Shown: piece by piece, positions 18,410-30,300 of the stretch
Layout: each line of letters begins with the position of its first letter
Numbering within the stretch: the stretch's first letter is position 1
Assembly (NCBI GenBank): GCA_016871445.1
Contig: VHDH01000002.1
Span: forward strand, 19,826-83,825
Reading direction: 5' to 3'
DNA length: 64,000 nucleotides
Source: Verrucomicrobiota bacterium
GTDB lineage: Bacteria; Verrucomicrobiota; Verrucomicrobiia; Limisphaerales; SXTU01
Position numbers and translations under genes: made by a program
Notes under the pieces: generated by a model
Told to the model about the DNA's origin: nothing
What the model saw: the letters and a program-made list of their open reading frames with translations, nothing else
Databases searched by the model: none

Positions 18410-21400
18410 TTAGGGCACCACCAAGAACCGGTAGTAAAGGTTCTTGTTCGTCAGTGCACCGGAGTGGATGAAGCTGATCACCCCATCCAGCGGGGCGGTG
18501 AGGTTCGTCAGTACCGTCCAATCGGTGGCGGCCAAATTGGTACGATATTGGACCTGATATTTCTCACCGGGGACGCCGTTGAGGCCAAAGCCGAAGCCCG
18601 TGCCGCCGGTGAGCATGCTGGCACCGGGCGGGCGAACGATCTGGAGCGGGGTACTCCCGACCAGCACGCCATTGACCGATTGCCGGGCCATAATGTTGTA
18701 GGTCACATGCGTCGTGCCAGGGTTCAGCACGCCGAAATACCAATCGCCAGCCAAGCTCGGCAGGCTCGCATTGGTGCGGAGGCTGATCCATTCCGGGGCG
18801 TTGTTCGAACGGGCATTGCCAAAATCGTAGGTCGTCGCGAGCGGGAAGGCGTTGCGGCGCACCACGAGATCGCCGTTGCCGTTGAGGCCGGTCACCTCGA
18901 AGAGCAGCGCCTTTTCCTCGGCGGGCACGTTAAGCTTGTAGAGGGTATTGGGCGCGTTGCCGGGGCTGGTGACGCCTGCGTGCGTCTGGCCGTTGGCGGA
19001 AGTGACAACGGTGTAAGGCGTGGCGTTGGTGACGGTGGCGCGCACGGTGAAGTTCACGGGCGCGTTGTGTGCATTATGGACGCCCAGCAGCCACGTGCCC
19101 GGCGTGAGCGCGTTGGTGGACGCGCCGTTGGTCACGAGGAAGATCTGCTCCGTGCCGACGAACGGGTTGGCGCTGGCGTAATCGAAGCCACCGGGCCCAG
19201 GCAGCGATGCTGGACCGTTGGAGCGGCGCAGGTAGAGGTTCACGTTGCCGCTGGCGGCGGTGATCTCGAAAAGCGCAGCGGAGGCGTTGGGCGGGACGAC
19301 GAACGCGTAGCGGTTCACGGTGGCGTTCGCAAGCGCGAGGCCGTTGACGGGCACGCCGACGGCCAAGTCGGTGATCTGCGGCGGCAGTTCCGTGCGGTCA
19401 AAGCTGACCTCCACGGTTACTTCGACGGACGCGCCGAGGTTCATCGGCGTGATGGCCACGTAATACTCGCTGCCGGGGCGCAGCCGGGCAAGCGCGTTGG
19501 CGTTAGTGGAAACAACGAACGAGCCGGTGGAAGCACCGCTAAACATCTCACGCGTGCCGGGCTCACCGTCCGCAGGCACACCAGACGCGTGGAATGAAAC
19601 GCGCACCGGCCCATTTGCGGTGACGAGGTTGGTGGCGGCGGTGGCAGCGGAGGGCACGGGCACGCGGAAATACCTCGGCCCAGTGGAGAGGGTGATGGGC
19701 GGGAAGGCGGAGCCGGGAGGCAGCGTGAGCGCCACGGTGTTGCTGGCCGCGTAGGAGAAGTTGAGACTCCACGAGAGCACCATGCCATTGGTGCCGACCA
19801 CGTTCGTGCCGCCCGCGCGCGTGTCGGTGATCTGCAGCCGCCACGCGGTGTTGGTGATTAGAACGTTGGTAGTGTTCGTGTAGAAGACGCTCGTACCCCA
19901 AGTGGTGTCGCCCACGAATACGTTCAACGACTCCTCGGGTTGATAGAAGTTCTTTGCACGATAACGGAAGATGGCAGCCTGCCGGTCGCTGGGGTTACCA
20001 TCCCCGGGGCCTTCCACGGCCACGTAAATGTCCACGCCATCGGTGGTAATGGCCTTCCCGAAGTTCAGGCCGTTGGTGATGTTGTTCGTGATGACCGAGA
20101 TGACCGCGAGGGTCTGGAGGTCAATTTCCATCAGAAAGGCGTCGCTCGTCGCGCCACTGCCCACCGTGCCGACAGCATAGGCGCGATCCAACTCCTCGAT
20201 GGCGATCAAGCCACTCAACTGACTCGGCCGACCCGTACCGAAGCTGTAACTGGTCGTCAATCGCGGCGTGCCCGCCAACGTCCAGCTCTCGATGAGGCAA
20301 TTACTGGCTGCCACACTGCCAGCAAAATAAGTCGCGCCGGCGGCGAGGATGTTCGTGCCATTCACAGCCACAGCATTGTAGTGGCCGCTGGTCAGCGAGT
20401 TGGTGGCCCAGCGCAGCGTGCCGTTGGTGGTTTCCAAACACAGAAGGAACGGCTGGTTGTTCGTGGTCGACACTACGTCACTTATGTTCGTGAAGCCGGC
20501 AGCCACGACGTTCGAGCCGTGCATGACGGCGAGCGCGTGGCCGGGCATGTGCAGCGAAGTCGGGGCCTGGACATACACACGTGGGGCAACGAACGGCCCG
20601 GCCAGCGGCATGGCGGGAGCGGAGATGCTCGTGACCACGCCGGCGGTGAGGCCAACCGTCACGGCAATATTACGGTTGGCCGGAGTGGGATTGAGCGGGT
20701 CGTGGATCCTCACCACCGGTGCGGTGGTATAACCTGCGCCCCCAGAGCCAATTACTAGATTCGTGATCGCCCCCGAGCCATTGGTCACGGCGCGGATGGA
20801 TGCCGCCGGCAGATGCCCGTAGGTCCAAACCGGCTGACCGTTGGTGGCAAACTTGGTGAGAAACATGCGGTCATATGCGGCAAACCCGCCCACGGAGTTC
20901 GTGCTGAACTGCGCGGAGCCGACAGCATAAAGCCAGTTCGTGCCGACCCCGTTAGTGCCGAGGTGTCGGTACGAGGCGATGCCAGTGAAGGTGTCGCGGC
21001 TGGCCGGGCTGTTGCCAGCCAACTCGGTGCCGAACACTGAGTTCGTGATGCCACGCGAAATGAATACGGGCGGCGCTCCCATGATGGGGCTATTAGTCGG
21101 TCCGTTGAAGGGGAAATAGGCTACGAAAGCATTCGTCGGCATGCCAGTTTGGTAGGGTGCGACGACGCGGATGCTATTGTTTCCCGAGTCGGCGACGAAG
21201 AGCGTGCCAAAGCGGTCCGCCACCAGACCACGCGGAGTATTCAACCGGGCGGTGGTCCCGATTTCGTTGTTTACATTGCCCGAAGAACTGCCGGCTATGG
21301 TCTGCACCTCTCCGGAGACCGTCACGCGGCGAAGGCGGTGCGACCCAGCGTCAGAGACATAAAGGTTGCCATAGCCGTCACGGGCAATACCGGAGGGCTG

Positions 21401-24400
21401 GTTGAACCGGGCCGACCCTCCCACGCCATCGGTGGTGCCCGCTGTACCAGTTAACCCGGCTAGCACAGAACCCAAACCAGACAACGAGACTATGCGGTGG
21501 TTCCCGGTGTCCGCGACATAAACGTTGGTGCCGACCACGGTCACAGCTCGTGGCAAATTGAGGCCCAACAACGCGACGGGCAGCGTGACACGGCCCACGG
21601 TTCCGTTCGTGTCAATGGTGCGGATCAGGCCATTGCCGGTGTCCGCGATGTAGAGAACTCCGTTGTTACCGAGGTGCAGGCCACGCGGGGCATTAAAGCG
21701 GCCTGCGGCAAAGGACGGGGTATCATTGCTGCCGGCGTTTGCTGGCGGGGCCACCGCAGTATCGCCCCAGACCTGCAAGAAGGTGCCATTACCACTGTAA
21801 CGCTTGATGAGGTTATTGCCGGTGTCGGCTACATAGATGTCGCCGTTGGTGGCCACGGCCAAGGCCGCCGGCGAGTTAAGGGTGGCGAACGACGCGGGCA
21901 CGGCGGGGGCCAGCGTCAGCGGTTCATAGGTGCCGTTTGTATCGGCCGCGTTGGGCGTGTTGAACGGATTGGGCAGCGTGAGGGCTTGGCGAAACTTGAG
22001 GATACGGTTGTTAGCCGTATCCGCGACATAGACCATATTCGAGGCGTCTAACACCACGCCCTGTGGCCCACTCAAGGTGTTCGGGGTGGGCGCGGCAGTT
22101 GCGGGCGGCGGCCGGATGGCGCCGGACACGAAGTTGTCCACAGCAAAGGTCACGCCGTTGCTGCGGAGAACGGTGAGGGTGTTGGTCCAGGTCGAACCGG
22201 CGGCTGCGTTCGCCGTTGGGTTCATCGCCACGCGCAGGAATCGAGAAGACCCGCGATAAACCAAATTGGTGGTAAAATTTACCGGAGCCGGAGCGAGGTC
22301 CATGAGAGTGCGACCTTCATATTGCACGAGGATGTGATCGGGATTCGTATCAGAGAAGTGGGCCAGATCGACGGAGCCCGACGTGGATCCAAGGTCGATA
22401 TCATAGACCTGCCGCGTGTTGGTGCCAGACCAGGTAAGTGCGGTGGGTGGGAAATAGTTACGGGTCTGGCCCACGGCGAAGACGCCGTCCACGTTCAGCG
22501 CCACGCCGTTAAAAAAGGTCTGTTCGGCCAGCGGTGTGGTGGTGCCGTTGTTGGTGCCACGATAACCGCTCAGGGAGCCGGGCCAGAAGTTGGTCACGGT
22601 CCAATTAGTAACGGGGAAAAAGGACAGGTTAGTCGAAGTCGGGGTGGTCACCAGGTTTGAGGTGTACCGATTGGTCACAATCGGAGTCACATAAGCGGCC
22701 ACGAAACCATCATTGGTACTGTTGCGGTTAACCTTGCCAGCCGTGACAAGCTGCTGGCCGAAGTGCGCTAGCCCGCCGGGCGACTCGTGCGGCGAAGTTA
22801 CCATCGCGCCGTGGCCAAAGAGCAAGTTAGTCATGCTGGTGACCAGCGACGGCGGCGAGACGACGGCGGAATACGGCGCGGGCACGAACTTGATGGGCTG
22901 TAAGCGGCCGAGGTTGTGGAAACCGTTGGCGGCGCTGCCATTGGTGTCAATGTGGGTCACGAAGTTCGTGTTCTCCGTGAAGTTGGCGCGCAGGTCGGCG
23001 GTGGTGACGCCGTTGGTGCCGCCCCGGTTTTCGAAGAGTAATGCCTTGCGGCCGCTGGGCGCGACCAAGTGCAGCACCAGGTCAGAAATACGCGGGTGAC
23101 GGATGGCCACGCCCACATCGAGGCCCGCGATAACCCGGTTATCCGGAACGTTTAAAAAGAGGTTGGTGGTGTATTCGTCGAGGAGCGGAATGGCGACGTT
23201 GGTGTAATTGAACGAGACATCGGCCGTGGCGAGATTCACGCCTAGGGTGTAGCGCAACGTGAGGGTGAGCATGCTCGCCGAGTTGTTCACGATCCGGAAG
23301 TTCCAAGGACCCGGCGAGAGCGGGGGCGAAGAGATGGGCGAAATGCGCAGATGCGGAAAGAGGGTGGCATCGAGGTTATCTAGGTCGAAGGTGCCCAAGC
23401 CGTTAGAGCCCGAGGTAGGCACGCCCGCGCTGGGTGCACTGGCCAGAATATCCACCCCGTTGCTGGAGGCGGGACCGGGCACACCGGCCAAGCCGCCCAC
23501 GATGTCCACATCAAGGTTAGTTGCGTAGCTCGGCACATTGAAGAAATCCACGAAGGACTGGCCGGCCGCGAGATCGAAGGTGCGAAAGAAGACGTTGGGA
23601 TTAGTGCTGCTGGATTGACCAATGAACGGGACGATAAAGAGATCCGCGGTGGTCACCCTGCCGGTCAGGAACGGCGCGTTGTCGTAAATCTCAAAAATCC
23701 ACAAACCCACACCGTCCTGCCCCAAGAAGTCGGTCACATCGCCGGGGCCGTCGGCCGGGTTACGGAAAGAGTCATAGACGAGGTTGTTGGTGACGTAGCC
23801 GCCGGGGGGGGTGGCCCCTAGGCCCACAGAGTGGTTATTCAGGGTGACAACCGTGCCATTGTGCGTGAGCGTGCCCACGAGATCGCCAAGGTTTTCATGT
23901 ACGATGATGTTCGACATCGTGATGTTTTGCATGATGACGTTGGTGGGCAAGATGCCATAAAGCGTGACGCCGCCGGGGTTTTCGGGCGTGCCATCAGGGA
24001 TATCCATGGGCACGGGGAACAAGACAACCTGAAAACCGCGGTTGGTGCCGTTGGTGTTGTTGAAGAAAGGGAACGGAGCCGACGCGCCGAAGAAGCCGTA
24101 AGTGCCGCCCTGCTGGTCCTCAGACTTAATGCCGACATAAAAGACCTCTCCAAGGGAAGAATTAGTAACGCTGAACAGCTCATAGCCGCCGCGGTTGGTG
24201 GAGCGGAAGGTGTTGGCATGCGAAAGGACGGCGGGGTCGAGATTGGTCAACCCAGCAGCTCCAGAGCCTGGATACCCCAGCGAACTGCGCGTGACGTAGA
24301 GGTCAATGTCCGCGTCGCCGTTACGGGCGCGGGCGAGGTTGGGCGGCAAGAAGGTGGAGAAGGCCACGAACGGCCCGCCAATGACGTTGGGCAACTGAAC

Positions 24401-27094
24401 GACGTTGGTAATTATATTCGTAACGCCGGCAGTGATGTTGGTAGAGAGGTTGGTGACCGTGGGGCTGGGCGCGTTCTGGTTGGTAAACACGTAGAAGTTC
24501 CACTGGTTGGTCAGACCGTTGGTGTTTGCGTTCGCCGTGCCGTTGAGGGTGAACAACGGCGAGTTAGCCCCGACACGCTCGTTGAGATAGGGAATGCCGT
24601 TGGTGACAACGTTGACGGGGCGGTTGGTGAAGCCGTAGCCACCGCCTGCCGCTGGGAAGGTGACGGTCACGCTAGTGGCCGGGTTGTCCGTGGAGATAAC
24701 CAGCGAGTAATCCTGCGCGACCTGGTTGGTATTCCCAGAAACGGCGTTGACGTTGACCTTCCGGCCAATGACATACACGCGGTAAACGTTGGCAGCCGTG
24801 TTCGTGAGGGAGATGAAGACGTTCTCCACGTTGTTAACCGAGTCGCGCTGGCTGATGCTGCTGGGCGTGGTGGGCTGGGAGACAACGCTACCGGGGGCAA
24901 TATTGTTGCCCTCGAACTGTGAGCCGTTGACCACCAAGTTGGTGACGTAAAGGTCAAGGTCGTTGACCAGTTTGACGGACGAGATCGGGTTGCCCGGCGG
25001 ATCCGTCCACGCCAACGTGATCTTGAGGTTGTTCGTGCCGCCGGGGATGGGGGGGACGGAGACATCAAAGGCGTGGTACTCGCCAGAGGCGACGTGATTG
25101 GTGAGGAAGGCGTTCTCCTCGACCAGCACGATGGGCGCGGTGGCCGAGGCGGAGGCGGACAGCAGGGCGATCCCGGCGACGGACGGCAGCGTATTGCTGA
25201 CCGATGGGATGCCCCAGCCTTGGTGTGTGACGGGGTTGTTAACCGCAAAGTCATAGGCGGGACCGAGGGACTGGGCGCGGTTGATGAGGAGCGCCTTATT
25301 CAACGAGGGGCGCAGTCCGTTGGTCCGACCAAAGTTCGAGCGGAAGAACTCCTCCACCAGCGCGAGTACGCCGGAGACCTTGCCAGCCGCAAGGCTGGTG
25401 CCGGACTCGTATCGCCACTGTGAATTGCCCAAGGCCGCGTCCGCCGGCTGCGGGTTGGTGAAGGTTGACGCGCGCAGGGTGGCGATGTACTGGCCGGGAG
25501 CAACTAGGTCGGGTTTGAAGCGGCCCGCCGTGCCTTCGATGCCAACGCCCACGTTACCGCGGCTGGAAAAATCGGAGACTTGGCCAAAGCTGTCGGAGCG
25601 GGCGTTGGCCTGCGGGTCGTTGGTTGAGTTGGGTACGAGGCGGAACAACTCGGAGGACCCGACGGTGATCACGTTCTTGGCGTTGCCGGGCGAGGCGATG
25701 CTGTCGGCCGCGCCGCCGAGGCCGCCGGAGTTGGCGTTGCCCGCGTTGCCGGCGGCGAAGACATGCGTTTGCGGTTGGATATTGGTGCGCCAGTCGAGCG
25801 CGTCGCGCACCTTCTCGTCGTAGAGCGCGGAATTGATGTCGTAAGTCGAGACCGGATAGCCCCAACTGTTGTTGACGATGAAGATGTTGGTGGCGAGGTA
25901 ACCGTTGGTGATGAGCCAAAGGTTGCCGTAGTTGGTGTAGTCGGTGGCGTAGATCGAGAGCGGGTAAAGCCGGGCGCCGGGGGCGATGCCGCGATAGGTC
26001 GCGCCCGCGATGGAGCCGTTGGTGGCGGTAGGTGCGGTGCTATCCGTGCCGACGATGGAACCGGCGACCGCCGTGCCATGGCCGTCCGCGTCGGCCGACG
26101 GGCTGAACGCATTCACAAAAGTGCGGCCGGAAAGCTGCGGGTGCGCCAAGTCGACCCCCGAGTCCACATGCGCGATGAAGACGCCGGCGCCAGTCAAGCC
26201 GAGCCAGTTGCCGCCCGACGTGCCCGTGGACACATCCAAGCGCACGCGGGAGAGATCGTTCATCAACACGGGCGAGTGCCACGCCTCGATGTTCTGCACG
26301 GCGGGCATCTGCGCCAGCGCCACGAGGCTGCCGGCGGGCGGCGCGATGGTAACGACATGGCCGAAGGGGAACGGCTGCTCGGCCTTCACCTCTGCGCCGA
26401 GCGCGGCAAGGTCAGCCTTCGCGCGAGCCTGTGTGCCATTAAACAACACCAGGTTCAACCAGCGGCCGGCGGGCATGGGCTCCTGTCGCACGGCCAGCGG
26501 AAGCAACTGCATGTCCAGCTTATAGAACGGCTCAAAGGGCAGCACGCTGTGCACGCGCGGGGCCACGCGAAGCTGCTGGGCGACGCTGGCACTGGCGCGG
26601 ACGAGGTAGGTGTTGTTGGGGACGTAACTGACGATTTCTGCCCCCGCGCCCCGCAAGACTTCACGGAACTTGCCGTCAATGCTCCCACGCGCCTGCACCA
26701 GCCAGCTCCCCGGATCGCCCTGCGCGCGCAGGTGCGGTGGGATGTTCAGACGCACCGGTTCGCGGGTCTCAACCAGCGCGTTGCGAAGCAGCACGGCGGT
26801 GTCGCTGCGGAACAATTCGGCATCGGGCCGGACAGTATTGCGGACGCGGAAAGGTAAGTGTGGGTCATCGCCCAGCGACTTAACGTGCGCGGTGGACGGC
26901 GCGGCGGCGGGGACGGCCGGGGCGACAGCGGGGCGGCGACCCGTGAAGCGTTCCCACAGGCCTGGAGCTGCTGGTATAGCGGCAGTGCCAGCGGCGGCCT
27001 GCTCGCGCGCGCGGCGGCGCTCCCCCTCGCGAAAGAGCAGTGCGGCTCCGATTAGGAGCAGCAATCCGGCCAAAAACCAGTTACGGCTTTTCAT
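18410..27094 (-). CDS. Giant subtilisin-like multidomain protein
   Basis: A 2894-residue exported S8 protease. An N-terminal membrane/signal segment covers residues 6-20. The propeptide-like region runs to about 280. The catalytic domain has Asp311 (AHVDSGVDLAHP), His339 (DADGHGTAVAGS), oxyanion Asn450 (FAAGN) and Ser567 (SGTSLAAGKVSG). The usual Pro of GTSMAxP is Gly571. A KP-43-like beta domain follows at about 680-800 (LAWTDPP, LVNDLDLYVT). P-domain-like segments lie at about 1065-1150 and 1298-1430. Six NHL repeats span 1670-1960, for example NMVYVADTANNRILKF. PPC-like repeats occupy 2600-2810, and a final YQVQYRTNL sequence ends the chain. Long parts are Asn/Thr rich. It is 254 bases downstream of the pseudopilin cluster and may have its own promoter. 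A cell-surface or secreted protease is likely; the substrate is unknown. Confidence 0.93.
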   Translation of the reverse strand: MKSRNWFLAGLLLLIGAALLFREGERRRAREQAAAGTAAIPAAPGLWERFTGRRPAVAPAVPAAAPSTAHVKSLGDDPHLPFRVRNTVRPDAELFRSDTAVLLRNALVETREPVRLNIPPHLRAQGDPGSWLVQARGSIDGKFREVLRGAGAEIVSYVPNNTYLVRASASVAQQLRVAPRVHSVLPFEPFYKLDMQLLPLAVRQEPMPAGRWLNLVLFNGTQARAKADLAALGAEVKAEQPFPFGHVVTIAPPAGSLVALAQMPAVQNIEAWHSPVLMNDLSRVRLDVSTGTSGGNWLGLTGAGVFIAHVDSGVDLAHPQLSGRTFVNAFSPSADADGHGTAVAGSIVGTDSTAPTATNGSIAGATYRGIAPGARLYPLSIYATDYTNYGNLWLITNGYLATNIFIVNNSWGYPVSTYDINSALYDEKVRDALDWRTNIQPQTHVFAAGNAGNANSGGLGGAADSIASPGNAKNVITVGSSELFRLVPNSTNDPQANARSDSFGQVSDFSSRGNVGVGIEGTAGRFKPDLVAPGQYIATLRASTFTNPQPADAALGNSQWRYESGTSLAAGKVSGVLALVEEFFRSNFGRTNGLRPSLNKALLINRAQSLGPAYDFAVNNPVTHQGWGIPSVSNTLPSVAGIALLSASASATAPIVLVEENAFLTNHVASGEYHAFDVSVPPIPGGTNNLKITLAWTDPPGNPISSVKLVNDLDLYVTNLVVNGSQFEGNNIAPGSVVSQPTTPSSISQRDSVNNVENVFISLTNTAANVYRVYVIGRKVNVNAVSGNTNQVAQDYSLVISTDNPATSVTVTFPAAGGGYGFTNRPVNVVTNGIPYLNERVGANSPLFTLNGTANANTNGLTNQWNFYVFTNQNAPSPTVTNLSTNITAGVTNIITNVVQLPNVIGGPFVAFSTFLPPNLARARNGDADIDLYVTRSSLGYPGSGAAGLTNLDPAVLSHANTFRSTNRGGYELFSVTNSSLGEVFYVGIKSEDQQGGTYGFFGASAPFPFFNNTNGTNRGFQVVLFPVPMDIPDGTPENPGGVTLYGILPTNVIMQNITMSNIIVHENLGDLVGTLTHNGTVVTLNNHSVGLGATPPGGYVTNNLVYDSFRNPADGPGDVTDFLGQDGVGLWIFEIYDNAPFLTGRVTTADLFIVPFIGQSSSTNPNVFFRTFDLAAGQSFVDFFNVPSYATNLDVDIVGGLAGVPGPASSNGVDILASAPSAGVPTSGSNGLGTFDLDNLDATLFPHLRISPISSPPLSPGPWNFRIVNNSASMLTLTLRYTLGVNLATADVSFNYTNVAIPLLDEYTTNLFLNVPDNRVIAGLDVGVAIRHPRISDLVLHLVAPSGRKALLFENRGGTNGVTTADLRANFTENTNFVTHIDTNGSAANGFHNLGRLQPIKFVPAPYSAVVSPPSLVTSMTNLLFGHGAMVTSPHESPGGLAHFGQQLVTAGKVNRNSTNDGFVAAYVTPIVTNRYTSNLVTTPTSTNLSFFPVTNWTVTNFWPGSLSGYRGTNNGTTTPLAEQTFFNGVALNVDGVFAVGQTRNYFPPTALTWSGTNTRQVYDIDLGSTSGSVDLAHFSDTNPDHILVQYEGRTLMDLAPAPVNFTTNLVYRGSSRFLRVAMNPTANAAAGSTWTNTLTVLRSNGVTFAVDNFVSGAIRPPPATAAPTPNTLSGPQGVVLDASNMVYVADTANNRILKFRQALTLPNPFNTPNAADTNGTYEPLTLAPAVPASFATLNSPAALAVATNGDIYVADTGNNLIKRYSGNGTFLQVWGDTAVAPPANAGSNDTPSFAAGRFNAPRGLHLGNNGVLYIADTGNGLIRTIDTNGTVGRVTLPVALLGLNLPRAVTVVGTNVYVADTGNHRIVSLSGLGSVLAGLTGTAGTTDGVGGSARFNQPSGIARDGYGNLYVSDAGSHRLRRVTVSGEVQTIAGSSSGNVNNEIGTTARLNTPRGLVADRFGTLFVADSGNNSIRVVAPYQTGMPTNAFVAYFPFNGPTNSPIMGAPPVFISRGITNSVFGTELAGNSPASRDTFTGIASYRHLGTNGVGTNWLYAVGSAQFSTNSVGGFAAYDRMFLTKFATNGQPVWTYGHLPAASIRAVTNGSGAITNLVIGSGGAGYTTAPVVRIHDPLNPTPANRNIAVTVGLTAGVVTSISAPAMPLAGPFVAPRVYVQAPTSLHMPGHALAVMHGSNVVAAGFTNISDVVSTTNNQPFLLCLETTNGTLRWATNSLTSGHYNAVAVNGTNILAAGATYFAGSVAASNCLIESWTLAGTPRLTTSYSFGTGRPSQLSGLIAIEELDRAYAVGTVGSGATSDAFLMEIDLQTLAVISVITNNITNGLNFGKAITTDGVDIYVAVEGPGDGNPSDRQAAIFRYRAKNFYQPEESLNVFVGDTTWGTSVFYTNTTNVLITNTAWRLQITDTRAGGTNVVGTNGMVLSWSLNFSYAASNTVALTLPPGSAFPPITLSTGPRYFRVPVPSAATAATNLVTANGPVRVSFHASGVPADGEPGTREMFSGASTGSFVVSTNANALARLRPGSEYYVAITPMNLGASVEVTVEVSFDRTELPPQITDLAVGVPVNGLALANATVNRYAFVVPPNASAALFEITAASGNVNLYLRRSNGPASLPGPGGFDYASANPFVGTEQIFLVTNGASTNALTPGTWLLGVHNAHNAPVNFTVRATVTNATPYTVVTSANGQTHAGVTSPGNAPNTLYKLNVPAEEKALLFEVTGLNGNGDLVVRRNAFPLATTYDFGNARSNNAPEWISLRTNASLPSLAGDWYFGVLNPGTTHVTYNIMARQSVNGVLVGSTPLQIVRPPGASMLTGGTGFGFGLNGVPGEKYQVQYRTNLAATDWTVLTNLTAPLDGVISFIHSGALTNKNLYYRFLVVP

Positions 27095-27348
27095 CGGGAC
27101 TCTCGCGACGGTGGTAAGAACTTAGTCCCGGCGGGAACAAGCCAACAATACGGTGGATTGCTGAACCGGAAGCACGTTGACTCCCCTGCCCTTGATCCTG
27201 CCCCCGACATTGGGCGGGGTAGATTAAGAGTGGGAGAAAAGAATACAGCGCTGGTGAGGGAGAACGGCCCTAACGACCAAAGCCACGCTCCCCGCGGACG
27301 GCCGGGCGACGGCGCTCGCTGAATTATCTGACTCGCACTCATGGCTGA

Positions 27349-30300
27349 TTAAAATTCAGGCAGTTGTCTGAGACTCTCGATATAGATCCGCGGCGTGACC
27401 ACAGGTGGCGCGCCGGCGGGTAGGCGCGGCAAGAGGCCTGGCTCCGGCAAACCCTCCACACGCACCAACGCCCGCACCGCAGATTCACCAGTAATTTGGT
27501 AATTCGTGACCATTAGCGAGTAAGGGCCACCAGCCACATACACGCCGCGCTCGGCCGGGCGCAGCGACTGGCCATAGGCGTAAATCACCATGCGGGGATG
27601 TTCTTCAAGGTACATTAGCCCAAGCGTCTGCTGCGGGATGCGCTCGATGGCAACGTCATTAATGGGGTAAGGCATCGGTGTCCAATATTGATCATTAGGA
27701 TCGCCGGTGGGATACTGATTATTGTTCGCTTGCCGCGACTGGTAATACCAGCCTTTCACGTAGGCGAGTTCTCCATTCCCGTAGAGCCTAAACGCGTAAG
27801 TCTTAGGAACGCCCAAAAATGGCGACTGCACGCTCAACTCCGGCGTGCTGAGGATGCTGCCCACCTTAGTAAAGGAGCGCTGCGGGAACGACTCCCAGTC
27901 CGTCGGCACCGCCTCTGGCGGGCCGGCCGGGCCGCTGCGCAGCGCGTAAAAAGACGTACCCAACCGTTCGACCAAATCACCCATGTTATAGATGCCTGCG
28001 GGGTTCCATGAAGCGAGTGTGGTCCAATTAGCAAAGTTACCGACACTGACCTGCGTGAACGGGTTCTGGTTTATTGGAATCGTACCGGCGACCGCCCGGT
28101 AGTAGCTCACGAAACCGTACGGACCGTTAAAGTAGGCCACCATGTCCCCAGCACTATAGTTTAGGGTTGGCTGCCACATGGGGATGCGCTGCTTGGCTTG
28201 GATCAGGCCATTGGTGAGGCTACCGATGAGGTTGGAAAGCGGCGCGGAAGCCGGTTCGATGGTGATGGGGACTAGAGTAACGCCGCTATTGGACAGGACA
28301 AGCGTACCACCCAACGCTGCTGCCCAAGCGAGGCTGTTGGTCTGATTGACGGAGAGCAGGCCGCGCGTGGCATCTGCATTGATGGCCGTGGTGAAGACGT
28401 CCACCAGCCGCCAATCGTTGGTCGGCATGGTGCCTGTGCTGCGCGCCCAATAGAACCAGTTGGTCGAGTTCGGGATGTCGGACTTGAGGTAGAAGGTTTG
28501 CCACGGTGTGCCGCGATGCACGCGCCCGATCCAGCCAAGGTTTGCGAACTTGCGCTGCGGAAAATCCCAGGCATCAGAATTCCAAGCCCCCGGGTCTTTC
28601 AGGCGCATATCGAAAGCCGTGGGTAGAAGATACGGGTTGGGAAGCCCCACTCGGCCGGCCAAGTTTGGCGGCCTTCCCCAAGGACTATAAAAGTTGTTCG
28701 TTCCACCGCTGGGCCGGTAAGTATTTCCCGGGCCAAAATCCAATCTGTAAATTGTTCCCGGCGGGGCCGGCGCAAAGTTTGGCCTGACTAACTCGACGGT
28801 GCTGGATTGGAAAGGATCAGAGATGTCGCGAGTGGTGTGGTGTACCAGCGGGTCGTTGACTTCCCACGACGTATTAAAAACCACAGTGCGGGTTGGGCTA
28901 AAGGGAGCCTGGACGCTAAGGACATTAGGGTTAAGGCTTTGGTTTGGCGGTATGCTTGGTACTCCAGAGAGGCCCATCCAGCGCCTAAACCGGTCAACTT
29001 GCTGCAGCACATTTGGGCTCGGACTACCGCTTCGCCAACGCTGAATGTTGGGAAGGATCAAATTGGTGGCGACGGCAATCTGATTGCTGATGCCCCGTGT
29101 AATCCCGAACGGCGCGGGTCCCGTTCGATTCGCTGCCCAAAAATCTCCCATATCCAGGCGATCCAAGACCGCAGCGGCGGGGTTCGTAACCAAAGGACCC
29201 GGACCTGCAACCCGAAGCGCGGCGGCGAGGTTCATGCTGGCGGTAAGGTTGGTGAGGTTGACGAAGTCAACCACACGGTTGTTGTCCACGAGCGCGAAGA
29301 TAATTGAGTTAGTGATCGTGATGCTCAGCCGCAGGTCGGGGAATCCGTTGGAGCGGTTGAAGATGCTTGGGCCACCGGAGGCAGAACCGGCCGGGATGAA
29401 GCCGCCGTTGGTGAAACCCGCGAGCGGCGGATAGTTGGTGGCATAGGCGTAACCTTGCGCCAAGTTGGTCAAGGAGAGCTGCGGGACGTTGGTAAAAAAG
29501 AAGCTCTTGAACGCCGCATACCCGCTCGCCGTGCCGGCCCAGTTGGAATAGGACTGGCTTAGGCTGTTGGTGGTGACATTGGTGTAAATGGGGCCGAACT
29601 CGTTGTTCAGGACTAAGCGGGCGATATTGGTGGCCACCAACTGAAGCGGGCGCGGATAAGCTGAGGAATAGGAGTTCCACGCCTCGAAGCCATAGACGTT
29701 GGTCAGCCCAATGATCAGCGACTCGTTGGTCTGAACAATGGCGGTGGCGCTGAAGTTGGTGGCATTTGTCTTCACGAACTCCAGCCGGCGCGTGACCGAA
29801 AAGCGAGTTTGCACGCCGAACTCGTTAAAATTTGGATACCCCTTTTTAACGCCGATGATGACCGGCGTGCCGGCGAAGTGGCACAGATCCGGCCCGCCGA
29901 TCGTGCCGGCCGGGGTGCTATACATCAGCATCCGCGCGTTCGGATCGCTGAGGTCATACACCGGCAGGCTCAGCAGGTTCGTAGCGTCCGTGCCGTTGGT
30001 GGTGTAGCCAATGATGTTGACGAAGTCGTTGCTGGGCCAGAGGTTGGTGTTGGCGAAGCCGAAGAGCGGCCGCCACACCGTCGGGTAGGCGGGGGAGTTC
30101 CCGTCCGATGTGGTTGCATCGTAAAGGTTGGCGGTCAACTGGAGCAGGCGGTGAACCTCCGGCAGGTAGTAACTGAACGGGAAGATCGGAATGTTGGTAA
30201 GGCTGAGGGTCGCGTTGAGGTTGGTGCTGATAAAATTGGTGCCAAGGTAGAAGTTGGTAGCCACGATGTTAGTGTCCGCGCCGCCAAAGCCGGTCCAGTT

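Noticed and set aside
18269..24922. Several long plus-strand frames opposite the subtilase
   Set aside because: They lack family motifs and mirror the Thr-Asn-rich codons of the real gene.
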